Assembly: GCA_014904845.1 (NCBI GenBank)
Contig: MU119885.1
Location: 1-14,439 of the forward strand
From: Acephala macrosclerotiorum
Lineage: Eukaryota > Ascomycota > Leotiomycetes > Helotiales > Mollisiaceae
DNA: 14,439 nucleotides
Reading direction: 5' to 3'
The notes beneath the pieces were generated by a model, which worked only from the letters and a program-made list of their open reading frames with translations, did not search any database and was not told where the DNA came from. The position numbers were made by a program, and so were the translations under genes. This document shows, piece after piece, positions 1 through 9,101 of the stretch (position 1 is its first letter; every line of letters starts with the position of its first letter).

Positions 1-38
1 AAAAAAAATTGTAAAAATAAAAAATTATTATTCAAAGT

Positions 39-56
39 AAAAAAAAAAAAAAAAAA
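39..56 (+). repeat. Poly-A run (18 A) in copy A
   Basis: This is an uninterrupted run of 18 A. It lies within about 40 bases of copy A (roughly 33-75) that copy C lacks, so it marks a length difference between the copies. Slippage is the simplest explanation. Confidence 0.6.
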
Positions 57-251
57 TTTTAAAAAAAAAATTATTATTTAATCGAATAAAAAAATTGTTA
101 TATTTAATAATATTTTTAATATTATCGAAATACATATTAAAAAAATTACTTTGAAAATAATAAAATATTATTATATTTTGAAATCGAAATCGATTATTTA
201 ATTTCATTAATAAAAATTTAATATCGTTTTTTTAAAAATTATTAATTATGA

Positions 252-267
252 TTTTTTTTTTTTTTTT
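252..267 (+). repeat. Poly-T run (16 T) followed by short palindrome
   Basis: Sixteen T are followed at 267-277 by an 11-base inverted repeat with arms TGCAA and TTGCA around one base. In the inverted copy C the same position is occupied by an alternating AT tract (13578-13598), so the two copies have expanded different simple repeats at one site. Confidence 0.6.
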
Positions 268-1643
268 GCAAATTGCAATATAATAATATTAAATTTACTA
301 TTAATTATATTTTTGTTTTAAATTTATAATTTTTTTTTATTTGTTTAAACGTTTTTAAAATAATATATATTTTTTTTTTTCGATTACGATTAATTTTGTA
401 ATTATATTATTAATAATTTTTCGATCAAAATAATATTTATTAATAAAAGTATTATCGATTTTTCGGCGTTAATCGATTTAATTAGATTTATTAAAATTTA
501 ATACGATAATAAAAACGAAAAAAGCAAAAAAATTTAAATTCATAATTATTATATAATATTATTTGATTAAATTTCGTCGTGTAAAAAGTTATAAATGTTT
601 ATACGGATTTCAATAGTAGTTTTAATGTATTTTCAATAAAATTCGTGTATTTTAAAATTGTTTTTATTAAAAAATAAAGTTTTTGCTCGTAGTTTAAATA
701 GTAATAAAAACGAAAAAAATTATAAAAAAAATATTTTCGAATCGTTTATAAAATTTTTTTTTAAATTAAATAAAAATTCAAATATAAAATAATTAAAATT
801 AAAATTGCAATTCGAAATAAAATCAAAAAAAAAATAATTAGAATATTAATTAGAGTTTGTATATAATAATAAAATAAATTTACTTTAAAAAATAAAAAAA
901 TATTATTAATAAAACGATTAATTTTTCGAGTTTTAATATTCTTTAAAAAAACGAATAAAGCGTTTATAAAAAACGCTCACTTTAAAGTAATTTAAAATTC
1001 TTAAAACTTTAATTTATTTGTCGAGATTTATTTTATGTTTAATAATGTAAAATTTGAAAAAATTAATGAAATAAAAAGTTTAATAATTAAATATTTAAAA
1101 AATATTATTATTATTCGATTAAAATTTGATAATATTAAATTTTCGAGTTCGATATATCGCGATAGTATTTAAACGAAATATTAATGCGTACGATTTAAAG
1201 AATTCGATATTCGATCGTTAATTTTAATACAAAAATCGAAAATTAAAAATCGTTCAAATTATTTTAAACAATTTTCGAAACGTAAAAAAATTTCGTATTT
1301 TTTCTTTTTATTTCGAGTATTATTAGACGTAATAAACGAGTTTTTTCTTTAGATCAAAAATCGAGTATTTTAATTTATATTTTTATTTGAATCAATTTTA
1401 GATCGAGAATTTCAAAAGATTTATTTTTTGAAAAATAATTAAAATTAAATATGTAATTCGTCGATTTTTTGTCTCGTTTTCAAATGTTTTATATTAAAAT
1501 TAGAATTAGAATTACGTTTTAATTCATTAGAATTTTTGTAGTTTTAAAAAGTAATTTTTAAAGAGACTTTAAAAGAATTAAAAATTGAAACGTAAAATTT
1601 AATATTTTTAGTTTTTAGTTTAAATATTTTAATTTTAAAAAAT

Positions 1644-1686
1644 TCAATAAATAATTAATCGTGAAATTCGTTTAATAAAAAGTATT
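1644..1686 (+). repeat. 43-base block identical in copies A and C
   Basis: These 43 bases are identical to the reverse complement of 12197-12239, although flanking parts of the two copies differ at many positions. The block keeps C and G outside CpG in both copies (a TCA, a GTG and an AAGT), which is unusual here. It lies about 200 bases inside the inferred right end of the repeat. I do not recognise it as a known motif. Confidence 0.7.
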
Positions 1687-1859
1687 TAATAAGATTTAAT
1701 TCTATGGAATTTTTCGAACTTATAATTTATTAAACGATTATTTTACATAAAAAAAAGTAAATAAATTTAAAATATTTTTATTACTATTTAAAATTCTTTC
1801 GAAAAAAGAGCTTTTTATATATATACGTTTAAATAAATTAATTGATTTTGCACGTACTT

Positions 1860-1883
1860 AAGTAATTTATCGTATAATTACTT
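1860..1883 (+). repeat. Palindromic motif at the right end of copy A
   Basis: Eight-base arms AAGTAATT (1860-1867) and AATTACTT (1876-1883) flank the 8-base spacer TATCGTAT. Similarity between copies A and C stops just beyond it, so it marks the inferred element end. In copy C the counterpart is at 12007-12030, where one arm has lost its symmetry: copy C lacks the 8 bases ACTTAAGT seen at 1856-1863, which are themselves a perfect palindrome. It could be part of a terminal inverted repeat, but the other end cannot be seen. Confidence 0.5.
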
Positions 1884-2045
1884 TCGATAATTTAAACGAT
1901 TTTTTTAACGATTTTTTTTAATTCGTAATACGATAAAAATTTTCTTAAAAAATTAGTAATAAATTTGATTATTTTATTAATTTATAATTTAAAAAACGCG
2001 TTATTTTAAAACAAATAAATTACTATTTTTACAATAAACGTACAA

Positions 2046-2062
2046 AAAACGTTTAACGTTTT
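2046..2062. repeat. Short inverted repeat, 7-bp arms
   Basis: Arms AAAACGT (2046-2052) and ACGTTTT (2056-2062) flank a 3-base loop. It lies only 9 bases before the larger hairpin at 2072-2106. The CG in each arm makes it less likely to be a chance product of AT-only sequence. Confidence 0.55.
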
Positions 2063-2071
2063 ATTTCTATA

Positions 2072-2106
2072 AAAAACGATTTAAATTAAATTTTTAAATC
2101 GTTTTT
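2072..2106. repeat. Perfect hairpin, 14-bp arms, 7-base loop
   Basis: Arms 2072-2085 and 2093-2106 are perfectly complementary, each including the core ACGATTTA or its complement, around a 7-base loop. The left arm is A-rich and the right arm ends in a T run, so it has the shape of a rho-independent terminator on the + strand. The stem has only one CG and there is no upstream gene, so I read it as an inverted repeat in decayed DNA, not as a terminator. Confidence 0.6.
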
Positions 2107-3246
2107 AATTCGTTTTATAATATTTTTTTATTTATATAAATATTTTAATATTAAATTTAAAACGTTATATAATACGTATAATACGTAATTTTAACGATTT
2201 TGTATTTTTTTATTGATTTTTTATTTATACGTTTTTTAATTATATTTTTTTTTATTTAAAATTACAATTAATTTTAATTATAAAAAAACGTTTATACGTT
2301 AATATACTCGTAAATAAAAATAGTAATTAAAATACGAATTTTTGATTAAATGATTTTTATTAATTATAATTAAATAAAACAAATACAATTTATTCGATTT
2401 AAATTTAATAATATTTTTTTTATTAAAAAAAAGTATTTATCGTATTATTCGAAAATTGAATTAAAAATTGTATAATTATTTTAAATATAATTATTAGTTT
2501 TTTTTTTTCGTGTTTAATAATTAGTTTTTTTAAATTAATTTTTTAGTTTTTTATATTTTCATTTGTAAAATACTATAAAAAAATTGCGATTCGATTATTA
2601 AAAAAAGTAAAATAAAATTTATAAATAATAAAAAACGTTAATTTAAATAAATTATTTTTATAAATAAATATTTATATTATATTAAAAAATTAAATATAAT
2701 TATTATTAAATTTGATTTTGAAAATAAATTTTTTTAATTTATTAATAAAAAAATTATTTTAATAAATAATATTTTTAAAAAATATTAATAAAAAATTTAA
2801 AAAATATTTTTATACGCGATTAAATTATTTTTAGAAATCAATTACAAGCGATTTTAATTATATATTGATAATATTTTGATTATTTATTATTTTTAAAAGA
2901 ATATTATAAATTTATTTTAATAAATTTTTTTGAATTATTAAAAAATTATATTTACGTATAACGTTAAAATTAAATAATTTTTAAAATATATTAAAATTAA
3001 AAAAAAAATTACAAATAAATTAATATATTAAAATATTATAAAACTATAATAAAACGTTAAATTAACGTTAAAATTAATAATATTTAATATTCGAATAATA
3101 ATATAATTTTTTTTTAAATCAAATAAAAATATTATAATAAAAAAAATATAATTTTAAATTTTTTATATAATATAAAAAATGAAATACAATTTATATTATT
3201 AATAAATTATTTAAAAAAAAAATTTTAAATTAATTTTATATTATTA

Positions 3247-3333
3247 TTTCGTATTATAATTTTTATACGAAAATTTCACGTAATATTATATTAAATTCAA
3301 ATATAATAACGCGAAATTTAATTATTCGTATAA
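3247..3333. repeat. Nested imperfect inverted repeats sharing TTCGTAT
   Basis: Arms TTTCGTAT (3247-3254) and ATACGAAA (3265-3272) form a perfect 8-bp stem. A second pairing joins TTATACGAA (3263-3271) with TTCGTATAA (3325-3333), and within it AAATTTCACG (3271-3280) matches the complement of 3310-3319 at nine of ten positions. The same heptamer therefore occurs once in one orientation and can pair with either of two partners, as in a decayed foldback element. Function unknown. Confidence 0.45.
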
Positions 3334-3467
3334 AAAAATTTAAATTTTAAAATATTTGATTTTATATTATAAAATATATAAATTAATTATTTATCGATAA
3401 TAGTTTAATAAATCGTTTGATTTTTTATTTATTTCAAAAAATAAATATAATTTATTTGTAAAATTTA

Positions 3468-3503
3468 TTGAAAAAATTTACAAATTTTTTTAAATTTTTT
3501 CAA
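3468..3503. repeat. Perfect inverted repeat, 13-bp arms
   Basis: Arms 3468-3480 and 3491-3503 (TTGAAAAAATTTA and its complement) are perfectly complementary around a 10-base spacer. Each arm has a single G or C. Such arms can occur by chance in A/T-only sequence, so significance is modest. Confidence 0.45.
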
Positions 3504-4215
3504 ATTATAAAATTTTATTTTAAAATTTATATTTATTAAAATATAAATAAAAAGAATTCGAATTAATATAATATTATTTTAACGAATTATAAAATAAAAT
3601 AAAAAAGAATTTTAAAATAATAATAAACGTATAAAATGTTTTTAAATATTTTTATAATATATTAATTTTTTTTATTCGATTAATATTTATAGTTTTATAT
3701 TATATTATTTTACAATATTTAAAACTTTCGATTATAATTAATACAATTTTCGAGAGTTTATAAATTTTGCTTTTTTTTGTATTATAAATTGATAATATTT
3801 ATTTCAATTGACGAAAAAAAATTATAATTATTGTTTTTTAATTTATATATATTTGAATTATTTTTTAAAATTTTACGAATATTTATTTGTAAAATAATTT
3901 TTTAGTTTAATACGTTTTTATATTCTTTAGAAAACTTTAAAATATAAATTTTATTTATATTCATTGGATATAAATCAATACAATAACAATAATATATATT
4001 CGAAAACGACGTATTTATTATTTTATATTTTGCGATTTTATTTTTTTTACGTTTTTATTTTTAAAGAATTATAATATTAATATTTGAATTTTATATTAAA
4101 ATTTAACATTTAAAATTTTCGTATTTATAAATAATATCGAGTTTTTTTCGAATAAATTTAATTAATTATTTGTTTTTTTCTTTTAAATATTATTAAATAA
4201 TATTTATATTTAATA

Positions 4216-4252
4216 AAAAAAATCGTAATAATTTGAATAATACGATTTTTTT
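4216..4252. repeat. Perfect hairpin, 12-bp arms, 13-base loop
   Basis: Arms 4216-4227 and 4241-4252 are seven A plus TCGTA and TACGA plus seven T, separated by 13 bases. The layout resembles a terminator, but no transcript or gene is nearby. It is followed within 10 bases by a perfect 12-bp palindrome, which makes a small cluster of symmetric sequences. Confidence 0.5.
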
Positions 4253-4261
4253 ATATAATTT

Positions 4262-4273
4262 ATTCTCGAGAAT
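4262..4273. repeat. Perfect 12-bp palindrome with CTCGAG core
   Basis: ATTCTCGAGAAT is perfectly self-complementary. It retains a TpC and a GpA step in addition to CpG, and lies 10 bases after the hairpin at 4216-4252. No known regulatory role can be assigned. Confidence 0.45.
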
Positions 4274-5565
4274 TTAACGTATTAATCGATTCGAATTACG
4301 TAATTATTATAATAAAAAAAAATTCAAATATTTAATTAAATTATAATAATTTTAATAATTTTAATTATATATTATTATTGGTAATTATTTATTAATAATT
4401 TTAAATATATTACTAATATTAAATAAATAAAAAAAACGATTTTTTTTTTAAAAAATAATATAATTCAAATAATTTTATTATTTTATTTATTTAATTTATA
4501 TTACAAAAAACGATAATTTATAAATTTAATATTAATTTATATAAAAAAAAGATTTTAATTAATTTTTGTATATTAATAATAGTATTATTTATAAATTAAC
4601 GTATTATAAATAAAATACTAATTATAATATAATTATATTATTTTTATAATAATTTGATTTTTATAATTCGTAAAATTTGAATTATAATTTTAATATTTTT
4701 TTATAAAAATATAATTTTTTAAATAATAATATTAATTAAAATAATTATTTATTTAATTGTAATTAATATAATTAGTAAAATTATTATTAATATAAATTTT
4801 ATAATTTTAATATTAAACTTTTTTTAAAAAACGAAAAATTTTAATTTAAAAAATCGATTTTCGATTTTAATTATAATAAAAATTCGTTTATTTTTTTTTT
4901 TTAAAATAATAAAATTTAATTATTTTTAAATTCAAATAATACGCTTTTTTTAATAAAATTAAAAACATTTTTTAATATAATAAATTAAAATAATTTATAA
5001 GTTTTAACGTTAATTTTTAAATTTATTAAAGTTTTTTTTATTATTATATTTACGAAAATAATAAATTTTAAATTTAAAAATATTATAATAAAATATTGAT
5101 TTTAAATTTAAAAAAATATAAATTTTATATTATTAATTTTAATATAAAAAATATTCGAAATATATTTAATAAATTTTTTATTATATTATAAATTATTTTT
5201 TAATATTTAAATTATTTATATAATATTATAAACGTATTTATATTATTAATAAAATTATTATAAATTATTTATATAATTTTAATTTTTTGTTTAAATACGT
5301 TAAATTAATTATTAAAAATAATCGACGTAATATAATTTATAAATATTTTTTTGTTTTAATAATTAAATATTAAAAAAAAAAAATTTAAAAAACGATTATT
5401 AAAATTAATAAACGTTTTTATTTTTTAAAAATACGTATAATTTGTATTAATAATATTTAATAATAAATACAATAATATAAAATTCGTTATTTTAAAATTT
5501 GTATATTGCGTGAAAATTTTAAATAATTAAAATGTAATTATTAATAATAAAAATAATATTTTATA

Positions 5566-5583
5566 AGTTTATATAAACTCGAG
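5566..5583. repeat. 14-bp palindrome overlapping CTCGAG
   Basis: AGTTTATATAAACT (5566-5579) is a perfect palindrome, and its last two bases begin the hexamer CTCGAG (5578-5583), also self-complementary. It stands out in a stretch that otherwise has almost no C. No function can be assigned. Confidence 0.4.
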
Positions 5584-7002
5584 AAAATTTTTATAAAAAA
5601 ATATTTCAATTTCGAAAAAATATATAAAAATATAAACGAATAAAAATCTTTTTTTTTATTATTATTTTACGTTATATTAAATAATTTAAAAAAAAAATCG
5701 ATTTTACGAATAATAAAAATTTTAATAAAAAAATATTAAATAAATATATTTGTTATTAATTTAAAATATATAAAAAAATTTATTATATTAATAAAAAAAA
5801 TTATATAATATTTTTAATTATAAATTTTTTATTTTTTATAATTATTATAATAAAATATAATAATATATTTTAAATATTATATTTTAAAATTCAAATTATA
5901 ACGAGTTTAATTAAAATTAAATTAATTATATTTACGAAAAATCAAAAAAAAAAAAAAATATTAAAATCGAATTTTTTTTAAAATAATTATTAAAAAAATT
6001 TTAAATTTTAAAAAAAATTATATTGAATTTTTTTTATAATAAATTTAATATATAATAAATTGTAAAATTATAATAATTTATTATTAAAATTAAAAAAAAA
6101 TTAAAATTTATTAAAAAATATTTAAATAATAAAAATAAAAAATAAAAAAATATTTTATTAAATTTAAAAAAATTAATATATTATTTTTATTATTTATTTA
6201 AAATATAAATAATATAAATATGAAAATTAATAATTTAAAAAATATTTTAATTTAAAAAAATAAAATTATTTGTAAATATTATTATATTAATTAATTTATA
6301 TTAAATTATATATTATTTATATAATATTTACGAATTATTTTAATTATAAATAAAAAATATATAAAAATTAATAATTTAAAAACTTTATTAAATATTAAAA
6401 TAAATTTTTAATAAAATAAAATAAATAATTATAATAACAAATAAAAAAAATTATATTACGTAATAAAATATAAATATAAAAAATTATTACGAGATTATTA
6501 ATTTATTTATTTAAATTAAAAATAAATAATATAAATTTATTTAGAGATTTATTAAAATAAAAATTTAAATAATTATAAATAAATTTTATTTTTAAAACAA
6601 TTAAAAAAAATATTATAAATTCGATAATATATTTATATTAATTTTTAAATTTAATCAAAAAAAGTTTAATAAAACGATTATAAAATTATTTAATTAAATT
6701 ATTTTAATAAATATATATATTTTTATTAATTTTAAATAAAAAATTAAAACGAATTATAATAAATAAATTTAATTATATAAATAAAATTATAAAAAAAAAA
6801 TTTAATTTAATAAAAACAATTATAAATATAATTAAAATAATTATAAAAATAATTTATTTATAATAATTTTAATATCGATTTTTTAATATTTTTATATATA
6901 AATAATATTTAAAAATTTATTATTTTATTAATTAATTATAATTTATTAATTTAAATCGTTTAATTAATTTATTTTAAAAAATTTAATTATAAATAATAAT
7001 AA

Positions 7003-7016
7003 TACGTAATTACGTA
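7003..7016. repeat. Perfect 14-bp palindrome TACGTAATTACGTA
   Basis: The sequence is perfectly self-complementary with two TACGTA hexamers separated by AT. It lies just upstream of copy B, where the offset to copy A predicts the region around 1663-1676. The corresponding copy A sequence is not palindromic, so the symmetry may have arisen by mutation. Confidence 0.4.
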
Positions 7017-7049
7017 AATAAATAAATATATAAAAATATATAAAAATAT

Positions 7050-7183
7050 TGAAATATTTATTATATTTATTAAATGATTATTTTATATAAAAAAAAGTAA
7101 ATAAATTCAAAATATATTTTTTGTTTTTTAAAGTTTTTTTAAAAAGAAAATTTTTTATATATATACGTTTAAATAAATTAATT
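7050..7183 (+). mobile_element. Repeat fragment copy B
   Basis: This matches 1710-1843 of copy A in the same orientation. Coordinates from 7061 to 7183 have a constant offset of 5340, so there is no net length change there. The best blocks are 7071-7107 with 1731-1767 and 7157-7183 with 1817-1843. Similarity stops sharply at 7184, about 40 bases short of the copy A/copy C end. Upstream it fades; patchy similarity may continue back to about 6945. It is either a truncated insertion or a remnant cut by later rearrangement. Confidence 0.65.
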
Positions 7184-7305
7184 ATAAAATATAAATAAAA
7201 AAAAGTTTTTATTAAATTTAATTTTAATTTTATAAAGAAATATTATAAATCCAAAAAAATATAAAATATTTTTAGAATTTAAATTTTCGTTTTTTTATTT
7301 TTTTT

Positions 7306-7378
7306 ATAATTTTTTTACGATTTTTTTTACGATTTTTTTACAATTTTTTTTGCGATTTTTTTGTAATTTTTTTTGTGA
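7306..7378 (+). repeat. Tandem array of alternating 11- and 12-bp units
   Basis: Six successive units run at 7306-7316, 7317-7328, 7329-7339, 7340-7351, 7352-7362 and 7363-7374, with a seventh start at 7375. Lengths alternate 11, 12, 11, 12, 11, 12, so the higher-order period is 23 bp. Each unit is four bases followed by a T run of 7 or 8. The four-base heads read ATAA, ACGA, ACGA, ACAA, GCGA, GTAA and GTGA. All derive from GCGA by C-to-T or G-to-A changes, as expected if an originally uniform array was mutated on both strands. T runs spaced by about one helical turn could give curved DNA. Confidence 0.75.
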
Positions 7379-7389
7379 TTCGTTTTTCT

Positions 7390-8880
7390 TTTTTTGATTT
7401 TTTTTAAAAAAAATAAATTTACAATTTGAGTAATTATTCATTTATTTTTTAATATAATTTTTATATTATATTTAATTTAATTTTATTAAAAAAAATTTTT
7501 AAATTATTTTTTAATATATTTTTTAAATTTTAATTCGATTCGTAAAAAAATAATATAATATAATTAAATAATATTTAAATTAAATTTTTTTTTATTAATT
7601 TATTAAAAAATAAAATATAAAAATTTAATTAAAAAAATAAATAAAAAATTAATTTTTTTATTTTTATTTTTTTTAAAAAATATAATCGAAATATATATTA
7701 TTAATAATATTAATAATTTATTATTTTGAAAAATAAATAATTTGTTTTCAAAATAAAACGAATTTATTTAAAATTATAAAAAAAAAATTAAAAATATAAT
7801 TGATAAAATTAAAATATTTGAAAATTTATTAAATTTTTAAAAAGAAAAAATTTAAATTAATAAAAATAATTGTATAATTTTTTTTATATTATAAACTCGT
7901 TTAATATAATAAATATTTTTAATAATATAAATACAATTTTTTTTTATAATATTAAAAATAAATAAAATTCGAAAAAAAAAAAAATATTCGATTTTAAAAT
8001 AAAAATATAAATTAAAAATAATTCGAATAAATAATTTTTAAATATAAAAATATTAAATTTCAATAAAAAAATTAATAAAATAATCAAATTTTTTATAAAT
8101 TTTATTTTTTAAATTTTTAAACTCGATTAAAAACTTTTTAATTTTTAAATCGATAAATTTAAAACGTAAATCGATTAAAAAAAATTATTTAATTACGTAT
8201 TTTTTTAAAATATTTAAAATATTTAAAAAAAAAATTAATATTTGAAATTAATAAATTATTTTGATTTTTTAATATAATATATTCAATACGTAATATTTTA
8301 AAAGTAATAATTATAAAATTAAATATTATATTAAATTTAAAAAAATTTATAATTAAAATTTATTAATAATAAATAAAAATTAAATTATTTAAAAAAAATT
8401 TTAATATTTCGAAATTTTTTAATATTTTTAAAATTATTATTAAATTAATTTCTATTTTTATTTTATTATTTATATTATTAAAATTAATAAAAAAAATTAA
8501 TATATTTTTTTTATTTTTTTATATTTGATTATAATCAATAATTTATTAAAATTTTAATATATTATAATTATTTAATATAATTAAAAATTTAAAAAATAAT
8601 TCGTTTAAATTTTATTTATAAATTAATTAATTAAAATATATAAATAAATAATTAAAATATATAAAAAAATTACAAAATTTAAATTTATATTATTTATTTT
8701 ATTATTATATAATATATTATTTTTATTATAAAAATCTTTATTTTTTATATAATAATTATTTAAAATTTTAATAATTTTTTAATATTTTTAATAAATTAAA
8801 TAAAAAATAAAAATAATTTTTTATTTTATTTGAATTTAATTTTTTTTAAAAAATATTTAAATAAAATTAAATATAATTAA
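7390..8880. other. Gene-free AT desert
   Basis: No gene, RNA or recognisable repeat is readable. Composition is almost entirely A and T with scattered CpG, mostly in TCGA or ACGA contexts (for example around 8120-8180). Stops occur in all frames. Nothing further is supported. Confidence 0.6.
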
Positions 8881-9027
8881 ATTGTATACGCGTTCGTAAA
8901 ATTAAAATCGCGTTAAAAATATTAGTATTACTAGAGATACTTATTACTAATAATAAACTAAAAACGAAATAAACAAATAAATTGAATAATTCGTTGATTG
9001 ATTATTAATTTTAAATCTAATAAATAC

Positions 9028-9060
9028 GCAAAAGTTGAAAAATATAATTTTAACTTTAGC
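9028..9060 (+). repeat. Hairpin 1 inside the unmutated element
   Basis: Arms 9028-9036 and 9052-9060 (GCAAAAGTT against AACTTTAGC) pair at eight of nine positions. Beyond a single bulged G at 9037 the stem continues with AAAA (9038-9041) against TTTT (9048-9051), leaving a 6-base loop. It ends 4 bases before hairpin 2. Confidence 0.55.
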
Positions 9061-9064
9061 GCAA

Positions 9065-9096
9065 GCGGCGCTAGTCCCGATCTGGCCTAGTGCCGC
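9065..9096 (+). repeat. GC-rich hairpin 2 inside the unmutated element
   Basis: Arms GCGGCGCTAG (9065-9074) and CTAGTGCCGC (9087-9096) pair over 10 bp around a 12-base loop (9075-9086). The single imperfect position is G9070 with T9091. It would be a G-U wobble in a + strand transcript but a C-A mismatch in a - strand transcript. CC and GG within the loop could add two more pairs. It is by far the most GC-rich sequence in the window. A competing smaller stem pairs AGCGC (9058-9062) with GCGCT (9068-9072). A structured transcript, a transposon end or a protein-binding hairpin are all possible. Confidence 0.7.
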
Positions 9097-9101
9097 ACGT
9101 G
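9096..9101. promoter_or_regulatory. CACGTG E-box-type palindrome
   Basis: CACGTG directly follows hairpin 2, and with the next bases reads CACGTGAC. This is the core recognised by fungal bHLH factors such as Cbf1 and Pho4. No gene is near enough to regulate, so binding is possible but unsupported. Confidence 0.25.

Larger units (their letters stand above)
1..1884 (+). mobile_element. Degenerate repeat copy A, truncated by window start
   Basis: This segment aligns along its whole length to the reverse complement of about 12007-13797 (copy C). Landmarks are 170-190 with about 13650-13665, 500-560 with about 13290-13340, 940-990 with about 12880-12925, 1201-1260 with about 12601-12660, and 1644-1686 with 12197-12239 (43 identical bases). 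Differences are mainly C/T and G/A transitions plus length changes in A or T runs. The right end is placed at about 1884 because the two copies stop aligning just after a small palindromic motif; the left end lies outside the window. It is the most G+C-rich repeat here (30 of 120 bases in 1141-1260) and most of its C sits in CpG. A mutated transposon is the natural reading, but every frame is full of stops and no transposase or reverse transcriptase motif is readable, so the class is unknown. Confidence is high for the repeat and moderate for transposon origin. Confidence 0.8.
1885..2330. other. Gene-free AT-rich segment retaining many CpG
   Basis: No gene is visible. CpG density is clearly higher than in the desert further right (13 CpG in 1861-2100), so this looks like another, less decayed repeat with no partner in the window. 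It includes two short units of the form AACGATTTTTTT around 1895-1917 that resemble the tandem array at 7306-7378, the hairpins at 2046-2106, and the heptamer AATACGT twice (2171-2177 and 2180-2186). Confidence 0.5.
2331..7049. other. Gene-free AT desert
   Basis: This is nearly pure A and T. In 5641-5880 only 8 of 240 bases are G or C, and 3 of the 4 C are in CpG. Every frame on both strands is broken by frequent TAA stops, and no gene, RNA or recognisable mobile element is readable. The only internal structure I can support is the set of CG-containing inverted repeats listed separately. It is probably old repetitive DNA mutated to near saturation. A weak extension of the copy B similarity may reach back to about 6945. 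Confidence 0.65.

Noticed and set aside
2072..2106. Rho-independent terminator
   Set aside because: The shape fits, but there is no gene upstream, the stem is almost all A-T, and the window does not look bacterial.
9058..9101. A yeast-type mitochondrial GC cluster in an AT-rich mitochondrial spacer
   Set aside because: GC clusters in AT spacers are a real feature of yeast mitochondrial DNA, but 14 kb without any mitochondrial gene or tRNA, the strong CpG excess, and diverged inverted repeats with transition bias fit mutated nuclear repeats better.
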